DNA from: Novosphingobium sp049354825
GTDB lineage: Bacteria; Pseudomonadota; Alphaproteobacteria; Sphingomonadales; Sphingomonadaceae
Assembly: GCF_049354825.1 (NCBI RefSeq)
Contig: NZ_CP186480.1
Coordinates: 868,001-932,000 of the forward strand
DNA length: 64,000 nucleotides
Reading direction: 5' to 3'
Shown: positions 1 through 8,308 of the stretch, one piece after another
Layout of the letters: every line of letters starts with the position of its first letter
Position numbering within the stretch: position 1 is the stretch's first letter
Position numbers and translations under genes: made by a program
The notes under the pieces: generated by a model
What the model saw: only the letters and a program-made list of their open reading frames with translations
What the model was told of the DNA's origin: nothing
Database searches by the model: none

Positions 1-502
1 GGACGAGCCCGGCGCGGTCGCCGCCGCGGGACAAGCCCTGCGCAGCGACACCGAACGGTTGCGGGCGCGGATCCTGGCGGCTTTGGCCGCGCTGCGCGCG
101 CGTCCCGAAGCGGCCGGCCTGCCGCTGGGGGCGATCGGGTTCTGCCAGGGCGGATTGTCCGTGCTGGAACTGGCGCGCATGAACGCCGGGCTGGCGGCGG
201 TGGCCAGTTTCCACGGCCTCCTGCACACCCAGCGCCCGGCTACCGCGGCGATCACCGCGCGCATCCTGGTCTGCCATGGCGATGCCGACCCGATGGTGCC
301 GCGCGAAGCGGTGCTGGCGTTCTGGCAGGAAATGGATGCCGCCGGCGCCGACTGGCATTTCCATTCCTATGCCGGCGTCCTGCACGGCTTCACCGACCCG
401 GCCAGCGACACGCGCGGCATGGCCGCGGTCGGTTACGACGCCAGCGCCGACCGGCAATCGTGGGCGGCGCTGGAATCGTTCTTCGCGGAAGTGTTCGGCT
501 AG
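1..502 (+). CDS. Dienelactone hydrolase family protein, 5' end outside window
   Basis: The frame is already open at base 2, so the start lies left of the window and about 166 C-terminal residues are visible. They form the second half of an alpha/beta hydrolase of dienelactone hydrolase type. The nucleophile elbow reads GFCQGG with the Cys codon at 143-145. An acidic residue lies in GDADPMVP (near base 287) and a His in LHGF (383-385), matching the family's Cys-Asp-His triad. The founding members hydrolyse dienelactone in chloroaromatic breakdown, but many chromosomal copies have no known substrate and no neighbour here suggests an aromatic pathway. The stop is 4 bases from the convergent ybaB stop. 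Family assignment is firm; the substrate is unknown. Confidence 0.85.
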   Translation, partial: DEPGAVAAAGQALRSDTERLRARILAALAALRARPEAAGLPLGAIGFCQGGLSVLELARMNAGLAAVASFHGLLHTQRPATAAITARILVCHGDADPMVPREAVLAFWQEMDAAGADWHFHSYAGVLHGFTDPASDTRGMAAVGYDASADRQSWAALESFFAEVFG

Positions 503-506
503 GGCC

Positions 507-848
507 TCAGCCCAGCCCGGGGATCTTGAAGCCCGGCGGCAGGCCAAGCCCGCCCTGGACCCGGGCCATCTCCTCGTTGCTGACCTGGTCGGCCTTGGCG
601 CGCGCATCGTTGAAGGCGGCGGCGATCAGGTCCTCTGCCATCTGCTTTTCGGACGCCTGCATCAGGCTGTCGTCCAGGGTGACCGCGATCACCCGGCCCT
701 TGGCCGTGCAACGGATCGTCACCAGCCCGCCGCCGGCCTTGCCCTCGACCTCGATCGCATCGAGCTTGCCCTGCGTCTCGGTCATCTGCTTCTGGATGGT
801 CTCGGCCGCCTGCTGGGCCGCCTTGATCATCTCTTCCATCGATTTCAT
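507..848 (-). CDS. ybaB: YbaB/EbfC family nucleoid-associated protein
   Basis: A 113-residue protein starting MKSMEEMIKAAQQAAETIQK, with the N-terminal amphipathic helix and the glycine-rich centre (KAGGGLVTIRCTAKG, about residues 38-51) typical of YbaB/EbfC. Members are small homodimers that bind DNA without strong sequence specificity and are linked to nucleoid organisation. The C-terminal tail is short and Pro/Gly rich (GLPPGFKIPGLG). The ATG at 848 overlaps the dnaX stop as ATGA, so the two are translationally coupled, the usual dnaX-ybaB arrangement. In many bacteria recR follows; here the next gene is a convergent hydrolase, so the cluster is shortened. A longer upstream frame runs antisense-like through dnaX and was not used. 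Confidence 0.93.
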   Translation of the reverse strand: MKSMEEMIKAAQQAAETIQKQMTETQGKLDAIEVEGKAGGGLVTIRCTAKGRVIAVTLDDSLMQASEKQMAEDLIAAAFNDARAKADQVSNEEMARVQGGLGLPPGFKIPGLG

Positions 849-2755
849 CGTCTGCTCCAGTTGCGTTCGTTGTCGCGAAGGGCTTGGGGTTCGGCGCTCT
901 CGTCGACGATCTCGGCGCCGGGAAAGGCGGCAAATGCCGCTTCGACCAGCGGGTTGCGAAGCAGCGCCGCGCGTTCTTCCGCCTTTGCCGCGTCCGCGGC
1001 TTCGCGCAGCGTCGGCGCGGCCTCGCCCTCGCCCCGACGCACCTCCCAGCGTTCGCCGGTGGCGCGCAGCAGCGCGTCGCGGATCTCCGCCCCGGGATCG
1101 CCGGCATAGCCGGGCGCGACCGCGTAAAGCAGGTGCGTTGGCGCCAGTTCGATCACGCGCACCCAGTCGCGCATGATCTGCGCCACGCGCAGTTGGCCCG
1201 ACTGGTCGACCGTGTCGATAACGCCGCTCCAGTCGAGCGCGGCGGACGGCGCCGCCACCGGCTCGGCAGCGTCCGCGCGCGGGGCGGCGGGCGCCGACGC
1301 GGCAAGCTCTTCCATCTTGCGCGCAAGCTGGCCGGGATCGGGCAAATCGGCCGCGAACATCGTCCGCAGCAAGGCCATGCGCGCCGCCGCGAGCGGATCG
1401 GGGGCGGCGCGAACCTCGTCGTGGCCCTTCAGCAGCAATTGCCACAGCCGGTGCAGCTGACCGGGCGACAGCGCCCGGGCCCATTCCTCGATCGCGGCGC
1501 GCTCCTCGGCGCTGATGGCATCGGCACCGCTCTGGCCCACTTGCGCAACCGTGACGCGGTGCACCAGGTCGAGCACGGCGCGCAGCATCGCCGGCGGCTC
1601 GACGCCAAGCGCGAATTGCTGGTCGACCAGCGCCAGCAGCCCCGCCCCGTCCCCCGCCAGCAGCGCGGCCAGCAGGCGCCGCTGGGCGCTGCGGTCGGCA
1701 AGGCCGAGCATGTCGCGCACGGCGTCGGCCCTGACGGCGCCGCCGCCGTCAAGATCGGCGTGGGCGATCGCCTGGTCTAGGATCGACAGCCCGTCGCGGA
1801 CCGATCCTTCGGCCGCGGTCGCCACCATCGCCAGCGCCTCGTCCTCGGCATCGACGGCTTCGGCGGCGCAGATGCCCGCGAAGTGTTCGGCCAGCATGGG
1901 CGCGGGAATGCGACGCAGGTCGAAGCGCTGGCAGCGGCTCAGCACGGTCACCGGCAGCTTTTCGACTTCCGTCGTCGCGAATAGGAACTTCACATGCGCA
2001 GGCGGTTCCTCAAGTGTCTTGAGCAAGGCATTGAAAGCATTGCGCGACAGCATGTGGACTTCGTCGATGATGTAGATCTTGTAGCGGGCGCTGACGGCGG
2101 CATAGCGAACCGCCTCGATGATCTCGCGCACGTCGTCGACGCCGGTATGGCTGGCGGCGTCCATCTCGATCACGTCGATGTGGCGCCCTTCGGCGATGGC
2201 GACGCAGGGTTCGCACACCCCGCAGGGATCGATCGTCGGCCCGCCGGTGCCGTCGGGGCCGATGCAATTGAGCGCCTTGGCGATCAGCCGCGCGGTGCTG
2301 GTCTTGCCGACCCCGCGCACGCCGGTCATCAGGAAGGCGTGCGCCAGCCGGTCGCGCTTGATCGCGTTGCCAAGCGTCTGGACCATCGCGTCCTGCCCGA
2401 TCAGCGCGGCAAACGTCTGCGGCCGGTACTTGCGCGCCAGCACGCGATACGGCTGGGCCGCCTGGGCGGGAATGGCCTGTGCCGGGGCGGCCTGTGCCGG
2501 GGCGGACTGTGCCGGGGCGGACTGTGCCGGGGTGGCCTGTGCCGGGGCGGCCTGTGCCGGGGCGGCCTGTGTTGCCGCCTCCCGGGCTGGCGCAGGCTGC
2601 GTTGCCCCCTCCTCCGGTGCCGGGGCGGGCGGCGGTGGCGGCGGCGCGCCGAACAGCGCCGACTGGCCGGCCGCCTCCAGCTCGGCCGCGGTGGGCGTTT
2701 GCGGAGCGGCGCCGGCCGGCTCGTCGTTACCGAAGATGTCGGGTGAATCGCCCAT
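845..2755 (-). CDS. dnaX: DNA polymerase III subunit gamma/tau
   Basis: A 636-residue clamp-loader ATPase that assembles the DNA polymerase III holoenzyme and loads the beta clamp. The first 100 residues are a low-complexity Pro/Ala linker unusual for the N terminus, containing seven PAQxx units (about 62-98). The AAA+ core follows: Walker A GVRGVGKT at 145-152, a zinc module with Cys 164, 178, 181 and 184, Walker B DEVH at 231-234, and the SRC motif at 273-275. The C-terminal third carries the tau-type alpha-helical region. The ATG at 2755 gives the only start that keeps the whole core. It overlaps ybaB by ATGA and lies just downstream of the SRP RNA gene on the same strand. Confidence 0.97.
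   Translation of the reverse strand: MGDSPDIFGNDEPAGAAPQTPTAAELEAAGQSALFGAPPPPPPAPAPEEGATQPAPAREAATQAAPAQAAPAQATPAQSAPAQSAPAQAAPAQAIPAQAAQPYRVLARKYRPQTFAALIGQDAMVQTLGNAIKRDRLAHAFLMTGVRGVGKTSTARLIAKALNCIGPDGTGGPTIDPCGVCEPCVAIAEGRHIDVIEMDAASHTGVDDVREIIEAVRYAAVSARYKIYIIDEVHMLSRNAFNALLKTLEEPPAHVKFLFATTEVEKLPVTVLSRCQRFDLRRIPAPMLAEHFAGICAAEAVDAEDEALAMVATAAEGSVRDGLSILDQAIAHADLDGGGAVRADAVRDMLGLADRSAQRRLLAALLAGDGAGLLALVDQQFALGVEPPAMLRAVLDLVHRVTVAQVGQSGADAISAEERAAIEEWARALSPGQLHRLWQLLLKGHDEVRAAPDPLAAARMALLRTMFAADLPDPGQLARKMEELAASAPAAPRADAAEPVAAPSAALDWSGVIDTVDQSGQLRVAQIMRDWVRVIELAPTHLLYAVAPGYAGDPGAEIRDALLRATGERWEVRRGEGEAAPTLREAADAAKAEERAALLRNPLVEAAFAAFPGAEIVDESAEPQALRDNERNWSRR
2474..2578. repeat. Seven tandem 15-bp units inside dnaX
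   Basis: Seven near-identical 15-bp units of the form ggcctgtgccggggc start at 2474, 2489, 2504, 2519, 2534, 2549 and 2564 (plus-strand reading). They differ only at one or two positions per unit. On the coding (minus) strand they encode PAQ plus two variable small residues (AA, AT, SA, IP-type), forming the linker ahead of the DnaX AAA+ core. The 15-bp period keeps the frame, so gain or loss of units would only change linker length. Confidence 0.95.
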
Positions 2756-2811
2756 CGTCGCAGCCTAGCAAAGTTGTGCGCGGGCCGGGCAACTAAAAGC
2801 AGGGGAAAAAA

Positions 2812-2897
2812 GGAGCCGGGCGACCCGCCGCAACCCGTTGTGGCTGCTTCCTTCCGGACCTGACCAGGTTGGCGGACGCAAGCGTCCGCCCGACTCC
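2812..2897 (-). ncRNA. ffs: Signal recognition particle 4.5S RNA
   Basis: The minus strand carries the invariant SRP core GGTCAGGTCCGGAAGGAAGC with the GGAA tetraloop, flanked by arms that close the hairpin. The outer helix pairs GGAGTCGGGCG at the 5' end (2897-2887) with CGCCCGGCTCC at the 3' end (2822-2812), 11 pairs including one G-U, and is followed by a run of T on the minus strand (2811-2806), so the RNA helix doubles as an intrinsic terminator. The RNA binds Ffh and targets membrane proteins to the translocon. Ends are inferred from the helix. The rest of the 2756-3130 interval holds the RNA's promoter and an inverted repeat; no protein gene is seen there. Confidence 0.96.
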
Positions 2898-2904
2898 CGC
2901 GGCG

Positions 2905-2933
2905 CATATGGCGCGGCCCGGTCGGCAACGCAA
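2905..2933 (-). promoter_or_regulatory. Probable sigma-70 promoter of the SRP RNA
   Basis: Reading the minus strand, TTGCGT (2933-2928) and CATATG (2910-2905) are separated by 17 bases, and the -10 ends 7 bases before the predicted RNA start at 2897. Spacing and position fit a housekeeping promoter; the -10 match is only moderate. Confidence 0.55.
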
Positions 2934-3046
2934 GGCCTGCAAATTTCCCCCGCCCTGTCGCGTTTCGGCAAGCGGGCCCGGCGATTCGCGCCTATCGCAA
3001 GGCCATCCACCCCGGTGGACGACCCTTCATAACGAGGGGGAGGGGC

Positions 3047-3093
3047 GGGTACCGTAAACGATCCTCAGCGCGACCCGGGATCGTCCGGTACCC
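3047..3093. repeat. Long imperfect inverted repeat after the complex I gene
   Basis: GGGTACCG (3047-3054) pairs with CGGTACCC (3086-3093), and inside it ACGATCC (3058-3064) pairs with GGATCGT (3078-3084), giving a roughly 15-bp interrupted stem with a loop of about 13 bases. It lies 38 bases past the stop of the minus-strand gene ending at 3131, where a terminator would be expected, but no T-run follows on either strand. It may be a transcript-end hairpin or a protein-binding site upstream of the SRP RNA promoter. Confidence 0.6.
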
Positions 3094-3130
3094 GTTCCCC
3101 GGTCGGCACTGCGCGGCGCAGTTCCCGAAA

Positions 3131-3409
3131 TCAGCGGAAATTGTCGGCGTAGGCCTGTAGCTTCAGCCGGCGCGGCGGCGTCGCATGGACGGTCGCGGCG
3201 ATGCCGTGGCGCTCGGCATAGGCGACTGCTTCCTCGCGCGTGGCGAACCGGATCGTGACCTGCTGCGCCATGTCGCCCGAGCCGGCCCAGCCCATCAGCG
3301 GATCGGGATGCTTGGCCTCTGCCGGGACGAAGTCGAGCAGCCACTGGTCGGTCAGCGCGCGGCCGGACTGCATGGCGTTCTTCGGGCGTTGGTAGATGCG
3401 TGCGCTCAT
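3131..3409 (-). CDS. NDUFS4-like accessory subunit of respiratory complex I
   Basis: A 92-residue protein starting MSARIYQRPKNAMQSGRA. The conserved core W.LDF.P......PLMGW.GS.DM..QV...F.T.EEA.AYAE..G (about residues 23-71) is the signature of the ETC complex I subunit family, homologous to mitochondrial NDUFS4. In alphaproteobacteria it is a small peripheral subunit bound to the matrix/cytoplasmic arm of NADH:quinone oxidoreductase. It stands alone, away from any nuo operon, which is usual for this gene. No Fe-S ligands are expected in the protein itself. An inverted repeat lies downstream at 3047-3093. Confidence 0.9.
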   Translation of the reverse strand: MSARIYQRPKNAMQSGRALTDQWLLDFVPAEAKHPDPLMGWAGSGDMAQQVTIRFATREEAVAYAERHGIAATVHATPPRRLKLQAYADNFR

Positions 3410-3440
3410 GGCCGCCGCGCTACCCGAATCGCGTCATGAA

Positions 3441-4322
3441 TCAAGCCCCGCCCGGCGCGTCCGTGTCAGGCCGGGCCTCCGTGGGCCCGCGCTCCACCGG
3501 CCACAGGCGGCCCACGACCCAGCGCCCGCCGAGAACGACTGCGAGCGCCATAGCCGCCCACGGCAGCAGCGTGATGACGATCAACAGGATCGCTGCGAGC
3601 CCGCCGACGACGTTGTCCCAGCCATCGTCAATGGCTGCAAGGAACGGCCCCCGGTCAAGCGGCGGACTGACCGGGCCGCTTGTGTAATGCAGGGACAGCG
3701 GAATCGCGGCGAGGCTGGCGGCGGCATCCGCCTTTTGCCCACCAAGCTCCTCCTGGCGGCCCTCGGCCTCTTCGATCATCGCCTGCACCGACTGCCGTTC
3801 CGCCGGCGTCGTGGCCGCGGCGAGGCGCGCAGCCAGCGCGCGGCGATCGCGCTCCGCGTCGCGGCTGCCGGCATCGGCGGCGGTTGTCGCGATGCGGGTG
3901 TCGGTGCTGTCGATGGTCGCGTCGGTCAACATGCCGCCGCGGCGGGTCGCGGTGTCGATCGCGCCGCGGCCAAAGGCGCGCGCGTCGGCAGGCGCAAGCC
4001 GCAAGTCGAGTGTCGCGGCCACGCTGCGGTCGCCGATCACGCTGAAGGTCATGCCCCAGATCCGGCATCGCGCCGGCCCCAAGCCCTCGCAAGCACGGGC
4101 GTGCTCTTCCTGCAAGCCAGCAACCTCACTGGCCGGAATCCGGACCGAATATTGATAGGTTACCGCGATCCCGTCCCCGCCCGTCACGCCGATCCGCGAT
4201 CCGTCGGCCTTGCGATCGGCAGCCGCGGGAGGTTTGGTGGAGCCTTCATCGGACGACTTGGAGCACCCGGCCAGCACGAGCGCGGCAAGAACCGGAACCA
4301 GCAGTCGTGTTTGGATCGCCAT
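3441..4322 (-). CDS. DUF4349 lipoprotein with C-terminal membrane segment
   Basis: A 293-residue protein. The N terminus is a lipoprotein signal with lipobox LAGC, Cys20, followed by a Ser/Lys/Ala-rich tether. Residues about 50-235 match the DUF4349 layout: a beta-rich part around YQYSVRIPASEVAGLQEEHARAC, a charged helical stretch (about 150-200) that could be a coiled coil, then LHYTSGPVSPP. A hydrophobic segment at about 238-274 is the family's C-terminal membrane helix, and the tail is Pro/Asp rich. The function of DUF4349 is unknown; an envelope location is clear from the sequence. It has its own transcription unit, between hrpB and the complex I gene on the same strand with gaps of 54 and 31 bases. 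Confidence 0.8.
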   Translation of the reverse strand: MAIQTRLLVPVLAALVLAGCSKSSDEGSTKPPAAADRKADGSRIGVTGGDGIAVTYQYSVRIPASEVAGLQEEHARACEGLGPARCRIWGMTFSVIGDRSVAATLDLRLAPADARAFGRGAIDTATRRGGMLTDATIDSTDTRIATTAADAGSRDAERDRRALAARLAAATTPAERQSVQAMIEEAEGRQEELGGQKADAAASLAAIPLSLHYTSGPVSPPLDRGPFLAAIDDGWDNVVGGLAAILLIVITLLPWAAMALAVVLGGRWVVGRLWPVERGPTEARPDTDAPGGA

Positions 4323-4376
4323 CGAACACCCCTTGTCAATCGAATCAGTAGAGATTCGCGCGTTTGCCGCCGCCCG

Positions 4377-6839
4377 TCAATCCGGACGGCCATTGCCCCG
4401 CTCGAACGCGTTGCGGGTCTTCAGGCTGGGGGCTTCGTTCCAGGGTTCGTCGGGCCAGCGATGCTTGGGGTAGCGGCCCTTCATCTCCTTGCGCACGTCA
4501 TGCCAGGAACCGCGCCAGAAGCCCGGCAGGTCGAGCGTCGTCTGGATCGGGCGGCCACCCGGCGAGGTCAGCAGCAGGCGCAGCGGGCACGGCGGCGTGC
4601 CGAAGGTGGGATGGCTGTCGAGCCCGAACAGCGCCTGGACCCGCACCTCGGCGCTGGGGCCGCCGGGATCGTCATAGGCGATCGCGTGGTGCGAGCCGGC
4701 AGGCGAAACGAATTCCGCCGGCGCCAGCCGGTCGAGCGTCTTGCGTTCGTCCCAGCTCAGCCGTGCCAGCAAGGCATCATGCAGCCGGCGAGGATCGAGA
4801 TCGCGCAGCGACACGGTATCGGCGGCCAGCAACGGCCCGAGCCAATCCCCCGCCGCGGCGACCAGGCCGTCCGCGGACAGCGCCGCGAGACCGGCCTGGG
4901 CCGCGCGCCGCAGCAGCGCTTCGCTCCCCCGCGAAAGCGGCAACGCGGCCAGGCCGACCCGCTGCAGGTGGCTGAAAAGCGCTTCGTCGATCGCTGCGCG
5001 GTCGGACGGCAGTTCGTAGCCGCGCGCAACCACGATGGCGCCGATCCGCCGTTCGCGGACCGGTTCGGCGCGTTCGCCGTCAGGCAGCCAGCGCACCCGC
5101 CGGCTCGTGGCGATCCGGTGTGGCAGGAACCGCGTGATGTCGGCATGGGCGAGCGGCCAGGCCGAGGTTATCCGCGCCCCTTTTGCCTCGCCCTGGGCGT
5201 CGGCGATCACCAGCCATTCGCTGCTCGCCAGCGGCGATGCCGGGTCGAGGCGAAAACCGCGCCCGCCTGCCGACAGCCAGTGCTCGCCCGCAGCATCGCG
5301 GCGCCGGGCGATACGATCGGGATAACCCTCGGCAAGGATGGCGGCCAGCGGCACCCGGTCCTGGCGCGGATCGGGCGGAGCCAGCTTTTCCGCCCGCCGC
5401 GCCCATCCCGCCGCAAGCGCGCGCGCCGCCTTCGCGCGGGCCGAAGGATCGCGCCGAAACCGGTCGAGCCGTGCGCCCAGGTCGTCCCCCTTCCCGCCCA
5501 GCGCGCGCTCCTGCATCAGCAAGGCCAGTTCCGCTGCCGCGCCCGCCTCCCCCCGGCGCGCGGCATAGAGCAGCATGTGCGCGGAGGCCGGATCGAGCGG
5601 CAGCGCCGCCATCGCGCGGCCATGCGCAGTGATCCGCCCCGCCCCGTCGAGCGCGCCGAGTGCCGCCAGCTGCGCGCGCGCGGCGCCAAGCGCGGCGGCG
5701 GGCGGCGGATCGAGCCAGGCCAGCGACGCGGGGTCCTCGCTGCCCCACTGCGCCAGGGTCAGCGCCAGCGGCGCCAGGTCGGAGACGAGAATTTCAGGCG
5801 GCTCGTAAGCGGGCCGGCCGGCGTGCCCGCCCTCTTCCCACATCCGGTAGGCGGTGCCGGGGCCCTGCCGCGCGGCGCGCCCAGCGCGCTGGGTCGCGCT
5901 GGAGCGACTGGCGCGGTGCGTCACCAGCCGCGTCACGCCCGCGGCGACGTCGAACTCGGCCCGCCGCGACAACCCGGCGTCGACGACGATGCGCACCCCG
6001 TCGAGCGTCAGCGAGGTCTCGGCGATGTTGGTCGCCAGCACGATCCGGCGCCGGCCCTCGGGATCGCGGCGGATCGCCGCGCGCTGGGCGGCAGGCTCGA
6101 CCTGGCCGTGCAGCGGCAGGATCGGCGTGCCCGGCAATCGCGCCGCCAGCAGGTCGGCGGTGCGGGCGATGTCGCCCACCCCCGGCAGGAAGACCAGGAT
6201 GTCGCCCTCGCCCTCGCGCCAGGCCGTCAGCACCGCGCCGGCCGTCGCATCGGGCAGGCGCAGGTCGGGGCGGGCGCCGAGCCAGCGGATCTCGAGCGGG
6301 TGGGCGCGCCCCTCGCTTTCGATGACCGGGGCATCGCCGAGCAGCGCGGCAAAGCGCGCGCCGTCCAGCGTGGCGGACATCGCGACCAGCCGCAGGTCCT
6401 CGCGCAGGACCGCCGCGCTCTCTATCGCCAGCGCCAGCCCCAGGTCGCTGTCGAGGTGGCGTTCGTGAACCTCGTCGAACAGGACCGCGCTGACGCCGGC
6501 AAGGTCCGGGTCGGCCAGGATGCGCGAGACGAAGATGGCCTCGGTCATCACGGTCACGCGCTTGCCCGGCCGACTGTCCAGGCGGGTCGCATAGCCGATC
6601 GTCTGCCCGGCCCGCTCGCCGCACAGTTCGGCCATGCGCTCGGCCGCGGCGCGCGCGGCAACCCGGCGCGGGGACAGGACAAGCACTTCGCCCTGGCACC
6701 ACGGTTCCGCGATCAGCGCCGGCGCCACCGCGGTCGTCTTGCCCGCGCCGGGCGGCGCCACCAGCACCGCGCGGCTGCCATCGCGCAGCGCAGCGCGCAG
6801 CGCCGGCAGGACCTGGTGGATGGGAAGATCGCCGCTCAT
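4377..6839 (-). CDS. hrpB: ATP-dependent RNA helicase HrpB
   Basis: An 820-residue DEAH/RHA-type helicase, close to the roughly 810 residues of the family. Motifs in order: Walker A GAGKTT (31-36), DEVH box (122-125), SAT (155-157), FLPGVGDI, and TNIAETSLTLDGVRIV, a typical motif V, followed by the HrpB-specific C-terminal domain. The reading frame extends 29 codons further upstream, but the ATG at 6839 gives MSGDLPIHQVLPALRAAL, the usual HrpB start. The long plus-strand frame lying opposite this gene is a codon-bias shadow. Its cellular role is poorly defined; homologues are non-essential RNA helicases. Confidence 0.95.
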   Translation of the reverse strand: MSGDLPIHQVLPALRAALRDGSRAVLVAPPGAGKTTAVAPALIAEPWCQGEVLVLSPRRVAARAAAERMAELCGERAGQTIGYATRLDSRPGKRVTVMTEAIFVSRILADPDLAGVSAVLFDEVHERHLDSDLGLALAIESAAVLREDLRLVAMSATLDGARFAALLGDAPVIESEGRAHPLEIRWLGARPDLRLPDATAGAVLTAWREGEGDILVFLPGVGDIARTADLLAARLPGTPILPLHGQVEPAAQRAAIRRDPEGRRRIVLATNIAETSLTLDGVRIVVDAGLSRRAEFDVAAGVTRLVTHRASRSSATQRAGRAARQGPGTAYRMWEEGGHAGRPAYEPPEILVSDLAPLALTLAQWGSEDPASLAWLDPPPAAALGAARAQLAALGALDGAGRITAHGRAMAALPLDPASAHMLLYAARRGEAGAAAELALLMQERALGGKGDDLGARLDRFRRDPSARAKAARALAAGWARRAEKLAPPDPRQDRVPLAAILAEGYPDRIARRRDAAGEHWLSAGGRGFRLDPASPLASSEWLVIADAQGEAKGARITSAWPLAHADITRFLPHRIATSRRVRWLPDGERAEPVRERRIGAIVVARGYELPSDRAAIDEALFSHLQRVGLAALPLSRGSEALLRRAAQAGLAALSADGLVAAAGDWLGPLLAADTVSLRDLDPRRLHDALLARLSWDERKTLDRLAPAEFVSPAGSHHAIAYDDPGGPSAEVRVQALFGLDSHPTFGTPPCPLRLLLTSPGGRPIQTTLDLPGFWRGSWHDVRKEMKGRYPKHRWPDEPWNEAPSLKTRNAFERGNGRPD

Positions 6840-6876
6840 GCCGGCGGGGATACCGCCGCGGCGGCCGCGCGAACAG

Positions 6877-7893
6877 TCAGAAGCGGCGCGAAACCGCGAA
6901 CTCGGCCGCTTCCGCCATCGCGGCATGGGCGGCCGAGGCGGGGAAGCCGGCGATCGCGTCTATCGCGCGGCTGGCGAAGTGGCGCGCCCGCTCACGCGTG
7001 GCGTCGACCGCGCCGTGGGAGGCGATCAGGGCGGTGGCATGGTCGAGATCGGCGTCGCTGCTCTTGTGCCCGGCAATCGCCTCGCGCCAGAAGGCGCGCT
7101 CGCTCTCGCTACCGCGCGCGTAGGCCAGGATCACCGGCAGCGTCATCTTGCCGTCGCGGAAGTCGTCGCCGCGGCCCTTGCCCATTTCCGAGGCATCGGA
7201 ATCGTAATCGATGGCATCGTCGACAAGCTGGAACGCGATGCCCAGGTTGCGGCCATAAGCATCCAGTGCGCGCTCGTCCGCCTCGCCCCGCTCGGCAACG
7301 ACGGCGGCTATGCGGGTGGCGGCCGCGAACAGGGCCGCGGTCTTGGCGCCGATGATGGAGAGATAGCGCTCCTCGCTGGTCTCCACCTGGCGCGCGGCGG
7401 TCAGCTGGTCGACCTCGCCCTCGGCGATCACGGCACTGGCATTGGACAGAATCTTGAGGACCTTCAGGCTGCCGTCCTCGACCATCAGCTCGAACGCGCG
7501 GCTGAACAGGAAATCGCCGACCAGCACCGTGGCCGGGTTGCCGAAGACGATGTTCGCGGTCGCCTTGCCGCGGCGAAGGTCGCTGCCGTCGACGACGTCG
7601 TCGTGCAGCAGGGTAGCGGTGTGGATGAATTCGACCGCCGCAGCCAGGCGGTGGTGCCGCGCGCCCTGGTAGCCGAGCAGCTCGGCACCCGCCAGCGTCA
7701 GCATCGGCCGCATCCGCTTGCCGCCGCCGGCGATCAGGTGGCCGGCCAGCGCCGGGATCAGCGGGATCTCGCTTTGCATCCGGTCGAGGATGACGGCGTT
7801 GACCCGGTTCATCGCGTTCGCGGTCAGCGCCAGCATCGGCGCCAGCGAAGGGCCGGTTTCACGCGGGCGCAGCGGTACGATATCGGCGGTCAT
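6877..7893 (-). CDS. ispB: Polyprenyl diphosphate synthase (octaprenyl/solanesyl type)
   Basis: A 338-residue trans-prenyltransferase that extends farnesyl diphosphate with isopentenyl diphosphate to make the ubiquinone side chain. Visible motifs are GGGKRMRP (about 57-64), the first Asp-rich motif DDVVD (98-102) with the following DLRRG, and the second Asp-rich motif DDAID (225-229), which together bind the Mg-diphosphates. The length matches IspB/DdsA-type long-chain enzymes rather than short-chain FPP synthase. Chain length cannot be read from the sequence; Q-10 is common in sphingomonads and would make it a decaprenyl enzyme. It lies 37 bases upstream of hrpB and diverges from the chorismate mutase gene. 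Confidence 0.93.
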   Translation of the reverse strand: MTADIVPLRPRETGPSLAPMLALTANAMNRVNAVILDRMQSEIPLIPALAGHLIAGGGKRMRPMLTLAGAELLGYQGARHHRLAAAVEFIHTATLLHDDVVDGSDLRRGKATANIVFGNPATVLVGDFLFSRAFELMVEDGSLKVLKILSNASAVIAEGEVDQLTAARQVETSEERYLSIIGAKTAALFAAATRIAAVVAERGEADERALDAYGRNLGIAFQLVDDAIDYDSDASEMGKGRGDDFRDGKMTLPVILAYARGSESERAFWREAIAGHKSSDADLDHATALIASHGAVDATRERARHFASRAIDAIAGFPASAAHAAMAEAAEFAVSRRF

Positions 7894-7979
7894 GCGGCGG
7901 CCTTGCGGGGCGCGGGCGCGCTTGGCAAGTGCAAAGCGGGCGATGGCGTTTGCGCCGCGTGCATGCTAGCGGCGCAGCC

Positions 7980-8291
7980 ATGGCAGACAGCGTTTCCCAG
8001 CCTGCGCCCACGGCCGACCCGGTCCTCGCCGGGTTTCGTTCCAGCATCGACAATATCGACGCCGCGCTGATCCATATCCTGGCGGAGCGGTTCCGGATCA
8101 CCAAGGCGGTCGGCGCCTACAAGGCGGACAAGGCCCTGCCCCCGTCCGACCCCGCGCGCGAGGAGCGTCAGATCGCGCGCCTGCGCGCGCTGGCGGTCGA
8201 AGCCAACCTCGACCCGGAATTTTCGGAAAAATTCATCCGCTTCGTCATCGACGAAGTCATCCGCCACCACCGGCAGGCCCGGACGCCCTAG
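7980..8291 (+). CDS. Chorismate mutase, AroQ class
   Basis: A 103-residue all-helical chorismate mutase that converts chorismate to prephenate for Phe and Tyr synthesis. The N-terminal helix reads FRSSIDNIDAALIHILAERF with the active-site Arg in the AERF turn, then YKA supplies the conserved Lys, and DPAREERQ gives the Asp/Arg/Glu set that binds the substrate carboxylates. Prephenate dehydratase or dehydrogenase domains are absent, so this is a monofunctional enzyme. I chose the ATG at 7980 because the 17 upstream codons are Arg-rich and not conserved-looking; an upstream GTG/ATG cannot be excluded. No signal peptide is seen, so it is cytoplasmic. Confidence 0.88.
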   Translation: MADSVSQPAPTADPVLAGFRSSIDNIDAALIHILAERFRITKAVGAYKADKALPPSDPAREERQIARLRALAVEANLDPEFSEKFIRFVIDEVIRHHRQARTP

Positions 8292-8308
8292 GCGCCCGGG
8301 CCCGGGGA

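Noticed and set aside
2474..2578. Possible CRISPR array
   Set aside because: Units are contiguous 15-mers without spacers and form part of the dnaX coding frame.
3396..7355. Very long open frame of 1319 residues on the plus strand
   Set aside because: It runs antisense to DUF4349, hrpB and ispB and has the Arg/Ala/Gly-rich composition of a codon-bias shadow; the minus-strand genes have clear motifs.
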